DNA from: Bacteroidales bacterium
GTDB taxonomy: Bacteria > Bacteroidota > Bacteroidia > Bacteroidales > VadinHA17
Reading direction: 5' to 3'
DNA length: 48,050 nucleotides
Assembly: GCA_003157015.1 (NCBI GenBank)
Contig: PMIJ01000208.1
Location: 41,266 to 89,315, forward strand
A program made the position numbers and the translations under genes. Shown one piece after another: positions 8,367 to 16,479 of the stretch (position 1 is the stretch's first letter; each line of letters opens with the position of its first letter). The notes below the pieces were generated by a model. It did not search any database. It saw only the letters and a program-made list of their open reading frames with translations, and was not told the origin of the DNA.

Positions 8367-9215
8367 TTATTTAAATATCTTGAAATTGTTCTCTTTAAGG
8401 GCGTCATTATAAATTCCATTTTCAAGCGATTGAATGAATTCGAATCTTCTGCTGTTCCAGATAATTCTTTTTATATCATCCCTGACATATTCATATGGAG
8501 CAAGTGAAGATCTCAACCTGTAATCGCGTATAGAGATCAAGTATACTGAAGCCGAATCGCTGGTTTCGTAAAACGTGTTCTTTTTCAGGAAATTTTCCTC
8601 ATTTTCTATGTTTTGATGCAATTCAACTGAAATCCTGTCCATCGGAACCCATTCTTCATTAAAATCATCGAACTTTTCAGCGAACTGGTAGCAAAGTGTT
8701 TCCAGCTGCTGAAGATCTTTCTGATCATTCGACCGTGCAAGTGTTTTTATTTTATTAAGATCGGGTGTTTCCAAAGGCAATTTTATGAAAAGAGCTTTTA
8801 CAATATCTGTGGTAAGAACGAAACTGCTTTCATTGGCAGCATAATAATTTTCAATTTCAGCATCAGTCAGAACAGTATCTAGTTTTTCGAGAATCATCTG
8901 TCGCTGATATTGATAAATAACCAGATTTGCTCTTGTTTCCTCAAGTTGTTTTTTTATTTCATCTTTTAATGAAGGGGAGAGATTGTCTTCGGCTTTCTGT
9001 AACAATAATTGCCTCTTAGCCCATTTGTTTATGTAATTCTGAAACAATGCTGCGGAGTCAGCTTCATTAATACCTCTCTGAACGAGTTTTGGCATTTCAT
9101 CGTAATAGAGAATAACACTGCCAACCTGGGCAATGGCAATTCTTTTTGCCGGGTTATGATTTTTACAACCACATAAAATGAAAATGCCACATAAAATGAT
9201 TAATAACTTATTCAT
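8367..9215 (-). CDS. SurA-like lipoprotein without recognisable parvulin domain
   Basis: This 282-residue protein begins with a lipoprotein signal (lipobox LCGC at 14-17), so Cys17 should be lipidated. The helical region that follows (about 40-135; YINKWAKRQLLLQKAEDNL, then KLDTVLTDAEIENYYAANES) resembles the N- and linker helices of SurA/PpiD-type isomerases. The rest shows a weak isomerase-like pattern but lacks the usual GGxLG and YGxHI motifs, so it may be a chaperone without isomerase activity. Its start overlaps the stop of the upstream 655-residue isomerase by 8 bp, which implies translational coupling and a joint role in outer-membrane protein folding. Confidence 0.7.
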   Translation of the reverse strand: MNKLLIILCGIFILCGCKNHNPAKRIAIAQVGSVILYYDEMPKLVQRGINEADSAALFQNYINKWAKRQLLLQKAEDNLSPSLKDEIKKQLEETRANLVIYQYQRQMILEKLDTVLTDAEIENYYAANESSFVLTTDIVKALFIKLPLETPDLNKIKTLARSNDQKDLQQLETLCYQFAEKFDDFNEEWVPMDRISVELHQNIENEENFLKKNTFYETSDSASVYLISIRDYRLRSSLAPYEYVRDDIKRIIWNSRRFEFIQSLENGIYNDALKENNFKIFK

Positions 9216-11175
9216 TATTTATATTCTTCTTCACTTCCTGGAATACCACATTATCAATCTTAACGTTATATTTTTTATTTAATTGTCTGATCCATTCACT
9301 GTCCAGGAACTCCTGGTACCCCGTCATGACTTCACCCTGAACTTTGTCGTAGTTTAGAGGGGATGGTTCGAGCACTCTTTTAATAATGATAATTGATGGA
9401 TATCCTTTATACGTCAAGGATTGCGTTCCGTTTTTCCATTCAATCTTATCAATATCAGGATTGTCACCTTTATACCATGTATTCCTGCTTATCAAAAGTA
9501 CAGTATCGTTTATTTTATTGAATTTATTCAGAAGAATATCATCCAGATCATTTTTCCGGGAATATTTTTCGAAAGCAGCCGATAATTGTTTTTCTCCGTC
9601 AGAAGATTTCATTGTATAGACCTCGGCCTCAATTCCTGTTCTTGAAAGCCATTTATTTTTGTTCTCATCGTAATAATGGTGAAGTCCTGACGAATCATTG
9701 CTTACCCTGTTCCATACATTTTTGCCTGATACTTCAAAGAGAAGCATTCCGTCGTGAAATTCGTTCATTAAGTACCTGAATTCGGGATATTTCTTTTCCA
9801 GCTGAGAATTCTCATAACTGATAAGATGATCACCAGCTCTTGCATCGATCAGATGATTAATAAATAAGGATGAATCTTTTGTAACAATCATCGATCCTCT
9901 TTTTTCAATGTAATCAGCAAATTCATCTGTAGTAAAATATTGACCGGCAAATGAATACATCTTTCCGGAAGGCATAGTGGTTCTGTCGTATTTTTTTAAT
10001 CCCTGGATTATGAGAGTATCGGTGTGACCAATAAACCAGTTATATGCATCCTGGTTTATCTGAAAATTGTAATCTTTCTTCAATTTCCCGACAAATGATT
10101 TTTTGCTGATAGAATTAAGATATGACTTGTTGATTTTGCTTTCGAGATAAGAGCTGGATTCTTCAAAAGTTCCCGGGGATTTTTTATCTAACAGCTTGAT
10201 AATATGCCATCCGTAAATTGTGTGAACAGGTTTTGTAAATTTCCCGGTATCAGCCATAGCGAACGCTGCTTCGGAAAAATCGCTTATTATTTCACCGGTT
10301 CCAAACCAGTTCAGTTCACCGCCTTTTACCGCTGATTCTTTATGATCTGAATACTTTTTAGCGAGGTCTGAGAATGAAGCACCTTCCTGCAACAATTGAT
10401 ATATTCTGTTTATCTCTTCTTCAGCTTTTTTTGAAGTGGAATCAGCAGCTCCGGGTTGAACAGCCTTCATGATATGGGCTACTTTTATTTTTCCTTTGGA
10501 TGGTCGTTTATCGGTTACTAAAATAACATGATATCCATAAGGTGTTCTCACAGGCATTGAAATGGCGCCTTTCTTCAGGGAATATGCAGCATCTTCAAAT
10601 GGCATTATCATCTGAAAGACTGTAAAATAGCCAAGATTACCTCCGTTTATTTTCACTGACTTATCATCTGAAGTTCCCCTAGCCACACTTTCGAAGGGTT
10701 CGCCTTTTATTATTCTTTCCCTTATATTGATAGCTTTTTGCCAGGCTTTCAATGTGTCTGCCGGTGAAACATTTTGTGGCATTGCAATCAGAATATGCCA
10801 GGCATTTACATCAGTCAGCGATCTCTGGTAAGCCTTCTGCAGCAGCTTATCTTTTGTCTGGTTGTCTGTGAGGTAATTCTGTGCCAGCTGGTTCCTGTAA
10901 CCATTAAGCTCATTTCTGAATGATTTCGTAGTATCATAACCTTCCCGGAGAGCGTCAGCTACCTTGAGCTTAAATACTGTAAATTGCTGCAAATAAGAAT
11001 CGATATCCAGCTTTTTTCCCGGCTCAATGCTTTTTTTATACATTCTGATAAACTCGCCTGCTTCGACCCCGGTACCATCAACAATCATCAATGTTTTAGT
11101 ATTCAATTCCTGAGCCGGACAGACAAGTGGAGTCAGATACAGTAGAATGATTAAAAAATATGATCTGATCTTCAT
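9208..11175 (-). CDS. secreted peptidylprolyl isomerase with two parvulin domains
   Basis: From ATG at 11175 the protein has 655 residues; a TTG at 11202 would add nine and overlap guaB by 8 bp. I prefer the ATG because it starts directly before the basic and hydrophobic parts of the signal peptide. Two PpiC rotamase domains lie at about 126-222 (WHILIA, NGGNLGYF, YGYHVILV) and 232-331 (AHIMKA, KGGELNWFGTGE, YGWHIIKL). A long C-terminal region of about 320 residues has no family I can name. It sits between guaB (19 bp upstream) and the SurA-like lipoprotein (8-bp overlap). The enzyme should act in the periplasm on outer-membrane protein folding. Confidence 0.9.
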   Translation of the reverse strand: MKIRSYFLIILLYLTPLVCPAQELNTKTLMIVDGTGVEAGEFIRMYKKSIEPGKKLDIDSYLQQFTVFKLKVADALREGYDTTKSFRNELNGYRNQLAQNYLTDNQTKDKLLQKAYQRSLTDVNAWHILIAMPQNVSPADTLKAWQKAINIRERIIKGEPFESVARGTSDDKSVKINGGNLGYFTVFQMIMPFEDAAYSLKKGAISMPVRTPYGYHVILVTDKRPSKGKIKVAHIMKAVQPGAADSTSKKAEEEINRIYQLLQEGASFSDLAKKYSDHKESAVKGGELNWFGTGEIISDFSEAAFAMADTGKFTKPVHTIYGWHIIKLLDKKSPGTFEESSSYLESKINKSYLNSISKKSFVGKLKKDYNFQINQDAYNWFIGHTDTLIIQGLKKYDRTTMPSGKMYSFAGQYFTTDEFADYIEKRGSMIVTKDSSLFINHLIDARAGDHLISYENSQLEKKYPEFRYLMNEFHDGMLLFEVSGKNVWNRVSNDSSGLHHYYDENKNKWLSRTGIEAEVYTMKSSDGEKQLSAAFEKYSRKNDLDDILLNKFNKINDTVLLISRNTWYKGDNPDIDKIEWKNGTQSLTYKGYPSIIIIKRVLEPSPLNYDKVQGEVMTGYQEFLDSEWIRQLNKKYNVKIDNVVFQEVKKNINNE

Positions 11176-11194
11176 CAGGATTTTCTGATACCGG

Positions 11195-12676
11195 TTATTC
11201 AAATGATTTTCTGCTATAATTAGGTGCTTCCCGGGTTATCGAAACATCATGAGGGTGACTTTCTATAATACCTGAGTGTGTGATTCTTACAAATTTTCCG
11301 TCTTTTTTCAGGATTGTAATATTTTTGGCTCCGAGGTATCCCATTCCGGCTCTTAAGCCACCGGTCATTTGATAAATTACCTCTGACAGAGTTCCCTTAT
11401 AGGGTACTCTTGCCTCAATCCCTTCAGGAACGAGTTTTCTTATATCATCTTCAATATCCTGGAAATACCTGTCTTTTGACCCTTGCTGCATAGCTTCAAT
11501 GGATCCCATACCTCTGTATGCCTTAAATTTCCTTCCGTTATAGATAATTGTATCTCCGGGCGATTCCTCCACTCCGGCAAAGAGAGATCCAGCCATAATT
11601 GAATCTGCTCCTGCAGCGATCGCTTTTATAATATCACCGGAGTACCTTATGCCTCCGTCAGCTATTACCGGAACTCCTGAACCTTCAATGGCTTTTGCGA
11701 CATTATATATTGCAGAAAGCTGTGGTATTCCTACTCCAGCAATTATCCTTGTAGTGCAAATTGAACCTGGTCCGATACCCACTTTTACGGCATCTGCTCC
11801 TTCATCAACCAGCTTTTTAGCAGCTTCAGCTGTAACTATGTTTCCTGCAACAACTTCAATCTGAGGAAAATTCCTTTTTATTTCCTTCAGTATATTTATA
11901 ACACTTTTTGTATGAGCGTGCGATGTATCAATAGAAATTGCATCAACATTAGCATTAATAAGTGCCTCAACTCTTTCAAGAGTATCAACAGCAATTCCGA
12001 CTGCTCCGGCTACTCTGAGCCTTCCTTTATCATCTTTGCATGAATTCGGACGGTCCTTGGTTTTTGTTATGTCTTTATAGGTAATCAATCCAATAAGTTT
12101 ACCTGATTCGTCAACCATTGGAAGCTTTTCAATCTTATGTTTCTGAAGTATCCTGGCAGCAGCTTCAAGATTGGTCTGGTGGTTTGTAGTGATCAGATTA
12201 GTAGTCATTACCTCGGTTATCTTCCTGGAAGGATTGTTTTCAAATCTAAGGTCTCTGTTTGTGACAATTCCTTTCAATATTCCATTTTTATCAATCACAG
12301 GTATCCCACCTATCTTATATTCACTCATTAAATTCATAGCCTCAGCCACATTAGCTTCGAGGTTGATGGTTATAGGATCAAAAATCATTACGTTTTCAGC
12401 CCTCTTGACTCGTTTTACCTGTGAAGCCTGTTTTTCAATTGACATATTCTTATGAATCACACCAATACCACCTTCTCTTGAAATAGCGATTGCCAGTTCA
12501 TCCTCAGTGACTGAGTCCATAGCTGCTGAAACAACAGGTGTATTGATACGGATGTTTCTGGTAAACATCGAACTGAGATCAACTTCACGTGGAAGTACCT
12601 CTGAATATGCCGGAACCAGAAGGACATCATCAAATGTTAATCCTTCATAAAGTATCTTATCTTTTAAAAATGACAT
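11195..12676 (-). CDS. guaB: inosine-5'-monophosphate dehydrogenase
   Basis: IMPDH oxidises IMP to XMP with NAD+, the committed step of GMP synthesis. At 493 residues it is full length: the (beta/alpha)8 barrel is interrupted by two CBS domains at about 97-205; the catalytic loop GIGPGSICTTR carries Cys307; DTSHAH (250-255) and the flap GGLRAGMGYLGA are intact. It is the first gene of the leftward operon leading into three isomerase-type genes and the OstA-like gene. The upstream 330-bp gap to recQ holds an ACAGAG-type repeat. On the minus strand TAATTTGC lies about 30-40 nt upstream of the ATG and is a near match to the -7 box. Confidence 0.98.
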   Translation of the reverse strand: MSFLKDKILYEGLTFDDVLLVPAYSEVLPREVDLSSMFTRNIRINTPVVSAAMDSVTEDELAIAISREGGIGVIHKNMSIEKQASQVKRVKRAENVMIFDPITINLEANVAEAMNLMSEYKIGGIPVIDKNGILKGIVTNRDLRFENNPSRKITEVMTTNLITTNHQTNLEAAARILQKHKIEKLPMVDESGKLIGLITYKDITKTKDRPNSCKDDKGRLRVAGAVGIAVDTLERVEALINANVDAISIDTSHAHTKSVINILKEIKRNFPQIEVVAGNIVTAEAAKKLVDEGADAVKVGIGPGSICTTRIIAGVGIPQLSAIYNVAKAIEGSGVPVIADGGIRYSGDIIKAIAAGADSIMAGSLFAGVEESPGDTIIYNGRKFKAYRGMGSIEAMQQGSKDRYFQDIEDDIRKLVPEGIEARVPYKGTLSEVIYQMTGGLRAGMGYLGAKNITILKKDGKFVRITHSGIIESHPHDVSITREAPNYSRKSFE

Positions 12677-12790
12677 CAGAAGATATTTTAAGTTTTTAAA
12701 GGCGCAAATTACGAAAAAAAACAGAACTCATAAAACATATCCCTCTTTTAACCTCCATAAATCTGGATATGAGTCTTTGAAGTTGATTTT

Positions 12791-12885
12791 CTCTGTGATC
12801 CTCTGTTCTTCGTTATGTAACTCTGTGAAAGTTCTTAATTTTTGTTACACAAAGTTTCACAGAGGAAACACTGAGAGCCACAGAG
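12791..12885. repeat. ACAGAG-type intergenic repeat, copy 1
   Basis: This stretch between guaB and recQ is made of alternating CTCTGTG and CACAGAG motifs that can pair across a central GTTACAC segment. It shares the exact 20-mer GTAACTCTGTGAAAGTTCTT (12817-12836) with the copy at 42871-42940, where it lies on the other strand (42895-42914). Nothing gene-like is visible in the rest of the 12677-13004 gap. Confidence 0.65.
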
Positions 12886-12978
12886 TTAGTAAAAGGATAA
12901 TTTAAACCTTTGATAGTACTTTAGAAGAGAAAGTATTAGTAAATGTCCATCATTTCTCCTAAATTGAAGAACAGTTAT

Positions 12979-12986
12979 TACATTTG
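12979..12986 (+). promoter_or_regulatory. candidate -7 box for recQ
   Basis: TACATTTG matches TAnnTTTG exactly. A good TTG at the proper distance is absent, so this is a weak call. If used, the transcript would start only about 12 nt before the ATG at 13005. Confidence 0.3.
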
Positions 12987-13004
12987 TACTAAGTGCATTC
13001 CGGA

Positions 13005-14915
13005 ATGAATATTGAATCGTACAGACAGATTTTAACAAAATACTGGGGATTTTCATCCTTCAAACCGCTTCAGGAGGATATAATAAGATCTGTTACCGAA
13101 GGAAGAGATACACTCGGGCTAATGCCAACGGGTGGTGGAAAATCAATAACTTTTCAGGTGCCTGCCCTTGCACAGGAAGGAATATGCCTGGTCATAACTC
13201 CGCTGATTGCGCTCATGAAGGATCAGGTAAATCGTCTTAATGAGCTGGAAATTAAATCCATAGCCATTCATTCCGGGATGACTGGTGAAGAGATAGACAA
13301 CGCACTCGAAAATTGCATATTTGGCGATTATAAGTTTCTTTATATATCACCTGAAAGAATCTCTACCAGGATTTTTCAGGCCAGGGTTGCTCGCTTAAAC
13401 CTTTCGCTGGTTGCAATCGATGAAGCTCATTGTATTTCACAATGGGGATATGATTTCAGACCTTCATATCTGAAAATTGCATCATTACGGGAATATATTT
13501 CAGATAAGGTTCCGTTCCTCGCTCTGACCGCATCTGCTACACCCCAGGTAATCGATGATATAATGAAGAAGCTGGCTTTCAGAGAAAAGAATGTTCTCAA
13601 AACCAGTTTCAACAGAAAGAACATTTCTTATCTCGTACGGAAGGTGGATGATAAAGGCACTTACCTGATAAAAACCCTAATGAAAACAGGAGGGAGCGGA
13701 ATAGTTTATGTAAGGAGCAGAAAAAGATGCAAGGAGGTAGCAGAACTTCTTGTTTATAATGGTATCAGTGCCGATTTCTACCATGCCGGGCTTACTGATG
13801 AGCTGCGCGATAAAAAGCAGGCTTCCTGGACAACAGGAGAGACCCGGGTAATTGTCGCCACCAATGCTTTTGGTATGGGTATTGACAAATCGGAAGTAAG
13901 GTTTGTTATTCACTGGGACATACCCGACTGTATTGAGAGTTATTTTCAGGAGAGCGGGCGAGCCGGCAGAGACGGAAAACCTGCTTTCGCGGTGCTTTTA
14001 TACACGCCGGCAGATAAATCACGCCTGCTAGACAATTTAAGAAAGAAATATCCGCCGGTTGAGAAAATAAAAGACATTTATGAGGCATTGTGCAATTACC
14101 TTCAGGTACCTCTCGGTTCGGGAAAGGACATTGTATTTGAGTTCAATATGTACGATTTTGTTGCAAAGTTCAGGCTGCCGGTAATCGAAACCTATAACAG
14201 TCTTCAGTTCCTTCAGAGAGAAGGTTATATGGAATTCACAGAAGAGATCAATAATCCTTCAAGGGTTCACTTTATTGTCAGCCGCGACGATCTGTATAAA
14301 TTCCAGGTGGCCAATGAATCGTTTGACGGATTTATAAAACTTCTTCTCAGATCATATACCGGCATGTTCAGCGAATTTGTACCAATAAATGAAGAGGCGC
14401 TATTAAGGAAATCTGCTGCGACACGTGAAACAATATACCAATATCTTGTAAAATTGTCTTCTCTAAATATTATACGGTACATTCCCGGAAAGAAGTCAGC
14501 GCTCGTAATTTTCACAGAAGAGAGACTTGTGAGGAAGGCTCTGATGATCTCACCCGACAATTATCTTAATGTCAAGGAAAAATACGAAATACGTCTTGAC
14601 AAAATGATCGGATACGCAGATTCAGACACCCATTGCAGATCGGTCTATCTTCTTGATTATTTTGGAGAAGAATCTGACCGTTGCGGAACATGTGACGTTT
14701 GCCGTGAAAGAAATGAGCTTGAATTAAGCAAGTATGAGTTTGATCTGATCCTTGACGAAATAAAAAGTGTCCTCATTGAAAAGAACCCCGATGCAGAAGA
14801 ACTCGTGAAGCTTATAGATTACCCTGAAGACAGAGTTATTAAGGTTATTCGATGGCTCCTCGACCATAATAAGATACTTCCCGACAGAGATCATAAACTT
14901 ACGTGGAATTCATAA
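13005..14915 (+). CDS. recQ: ATP-dependent DNA helicase RecQ
   Basis: RecQ is a 3'-5' helicase that unwinds recombination intermediates. From ATG at 13005 it has 636 residues; a GTG 12 bp upstream is possible but less likely. Walker A PTGGGKS is at about 41-47, DEAH at 139-142 with the RecQ aromatic-rich loop HCISQWGYDFRPSY behind it, and motif VI reads ESGRAGRDGKP. Near residue 555-575 a zinc site with four cysteines (CRSVYLL...CGTCDVC) is present. No HRDC domain is seen at the C-terminus, so it is of the shorter type. The gene is divergent from guaB and convergent with the DUF4434 gene. Confidence 0.96.
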   Translation: MNIESYRQILTKYWGFSSFKPLQEDIIRSVTEGRDTLGLMPTGGGKSITFQVPALAQEGICLVITPLIALMKDQVNRLNELEIKSIAIHSGMTGEEIDNALENCIFGDYKFLYISPERISTRIFQARVARLNLSLVAIDEAHCISQWGYDFRPSYLKIASLREYISDKVPFLALTASATPQVIDDIMKKLAFREKNVLKTSFNRKNISYLVRKVDDKGTYLIKTLMKTGGSGIVYVRSRKRCKEVAELLVYNGISADFYHAGLTDELRDKKQASWTTGETRVIVATNAFGMGIDKSEVRFVIHWDIPDCIESYFQESGRAGRDGKPAFAVLLYTPADKSRLLDNLRKKYPPVEKIKDIYEALCNYLQVPLGSGKDIVFEFNMYDFVAKFRLPVIETYNSLQFLQREGYMEFTEEINNPSRVHFIVSRDDLYKFQVANESFDGFIKLLLRSYTGMFSEFVPINEEALLRKSAATRETIYQYLVKLSSLNIIRYIPGKKSALVIFTEERLVRKALMISPDNYLNVKEKYEIRLDKMIGYADSDTHCRSVYLLDYFGEESDRCGTCDVCRERNELELSKYEFDLILDEIKSVLIEKNPDAEELVKLIDYPEDRVIKVIRWLLDHNKILPDRDHKLTWNS

Positions 14916-14922
14916 GTCACAA

Positions 14923-14941
14923 ACCCATCGTAATTGTGGGT
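14923..14941. terminator. weak hairpin between convergent recQ and DUF4434 genes
   Basis: ACCCA (14923-14927) pairs with TGGGT (14937-14941) in the 35-bp convergent gap. The stem is only 5 bp and no good U-tract follows, so termination function is uncertain. Confidence 0.3.
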
Positions 14942-14950
14942 CTGGGATAT

Positions 14951-16408
14951 TTATTTATCGAGAGAAGGATCCATCAGGTATTTCATATAGTCATTATATA
15001 GTTTGACTGTTTTCTCACCTCCTGGTTTAGCTGTTTGCCAGCCGGCATTCATTAATCCGGTGTATGAATAGCAGCATACCTTTTCAAAATTATCAAACAT
15101 CAGCAAATCTGTTATTACCTGGTCGACAGGCCTGGGATAAAGCGCATTTTTTTCAGCAAAAAGGAATACCTCCAGATCCATCCACAGATGGCAGCCTGAA
15201 TTGTTGCAATAGTCCTGTAGAATTTTGGCAACCTCCTTCCCGGTATAATCATTTGGAGGCATGCGGTGAAAACCAAAAGGACAAAGAATATCAAGATTTT
15301 TAAGTAATATGGGATAATATCCATCCGAATTCTTTACATCGTGACAATTAGTTGCCAGCATTACCGGTTTATCCGGAGCAAGGGTCCTGACATAAGGAGT
15401 GAATTCCTCAAAGAAATGTACAATCTCTTTTTTTCTGTTTTCATCATCTCCAAGGTTACCTGCAATCTCACCTGATATATACCAGCCATAAAATGAATTA
15501 TGAGATCCGTACTTTTCCCACAACTCCTTCGCAACTTTTTTTGACCATTCCAGAGAGCCTTGAGAAAAATCGAACCATGCGTACATACCAACGCCCAGGA
15601 ACACCTTCATCCCGCTTTTATCTGCCTCTGACAATACGCTTTCCAATGCAGAATCAGCGGCAATATTTTTCCATTTGGGATAGTTTTCTGATGATCTTCC
15701 ATTTTCGACATTATCTAACAAAGACTGGCCAGGTTTCAGAGGAAATAATTTTGATTGATAGTAAGGGAATCCTGAATATCCGTTCTTTTCCATGTCATGC
15801 TTACCCACATATTTTTGATTTCTGAAAAGTTCCTGGATAACAACTATGTTCATATCAATATCGTGCATTCCTTTTATAAGTTCGCCCCACTGGTTATTGG
15901 TCACCTTAATGATATCTTTATTCCAGAATCGTCCTTCGTCTTCACTCCAATGATAAAACTCAAACCAGCTGCCGTCTATTCTTTTGGTGGATCTGATTTT
16001 TGAATCGATTATTCTGACGGGCTCAATTAACGTTTTTATTCCTGAATTTGATTTTACAACCATAATAATATTTCTGTCGCCTGCATATTTTTCGGTATTC
16101 AACCAATATTGAATCCCACTGTTACTGTCAGGCTGCACTTTCAGATCTTTGTGAAATATACAGGAACTATTATCAACATTATCGATATAAAGTGACACAT
16201 TATAATCCTCAGTCTGTTTCGACTTATTCCATATCGCTCCCCTGATATCAAGTTTAACTTTATTTGTAACCGGCGATGGAGGTACCAGTGTTAAACTTGC
16301 TTTTGTTGGTTCATCTGGTTTATTTACAGTTGAAAAGAGCATAAATGCACAGCAACTCATAAACAGGACTAAACCCAGTAACCATTTAGATTTTTTAATC
16401 TGCTTCAT
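14951..16408 (-). CDS. DUF4434 family (glycoside-hydrolase-like TIM barrel) lipoprotein or secreted protein
   Basis: This 485-residue protein starts with a strong signal (KWLLGLVLFMSCC, 8-20) that could be a lipobox at Cys19. About residues 35-135 form an N-terminal beta-rich domain (SLTLVPPSPVTNKVKLDIRG). From about 145 a TIM-barrel-like part follows (GSWFEFYHWSEDEGRFWNKD, YGWYISGEIAGN, PVMLATNCHDV, CHLWMDLEVF). I recognise this as the DUF4434 type, related to glycoside hydrolases; Glu in YISGEI and DLE are candidate acidic active-site residues. No polysaccharide-locus genes (SusC/D) are next to it. The substrate is unknown. Confidence 0.72.
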   Translation of the reverse strand: MKQIKKSKWLLGLVLFMSCCAFMLFSTVNKPDEPTKASLTLVPPSPVTNKVKLDIRGAIWNKSKQTEDYNVSLYIDNVDNSSCIFHKDLKVQPDSNSGIQYWLNTEKYAGDRNIIMVVKSNSGIKTLIEPVRIIDSKIRSTKRIDGSWFEFYHWSEDEGRFWNKDIIKVTNNQWGELIKGMHDIDMNIVVIQELFRNQKYVGKHDMEKNGYSGFPYYQSKLFPLKPGQSLLDNVENGRSSENYPKWKNIAADSALESVLSEADKSGMKVFLGVGMYAWFDFSQGSLEWSKKVAKELWEKYGSHNSFYGWYISGEIAGNLGDDENRKKEIVHFFEEFTPYVRTLAPDKPVMLATNCHDVKNSDGYYPILLKNLDILCPFGFHRMPPNDYTGKEVAKILQDYCNNSGCHLWMDLEVFLFAEKNALYPRPVDQVITDLLMFDNFEKVCCYSYTGLMNAGWQTAKPGGEKTVKLYNDYMKYLMDPSLDK

Positions 16409-16479
16409 TATTACAATTATATTTTATATTTCTCTTTTTATCTTATTATCAGGCATTTATTTCTTCATTTATCTTTTAA

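Noticed and set aside
8253..8507. Plus-strand reading frame over the GC-rich repeat and the lipoprotein gene
   Set aside because: It is a shadow of the minus-strand lipoprotein gene and the palindromic repeat, with no family resemblance.
12791..12885. Riboswitch or RNA leader for guaB or recQ
   Set aside because: The fold is explained by the dispersed ACAGAG repeat, which also occurs at 42.9 kb before an unrelated gene; no known riboswitch core was recognised.
14951..16408. Polysaccharide-utilisation locus around the DUF4434 and DUF5597 proteins
   Set aside because: No SusC/SusD pair, no regulator and no further glycosidases lie close; the two genes are 3.7 kb apart with unrelated genes between.
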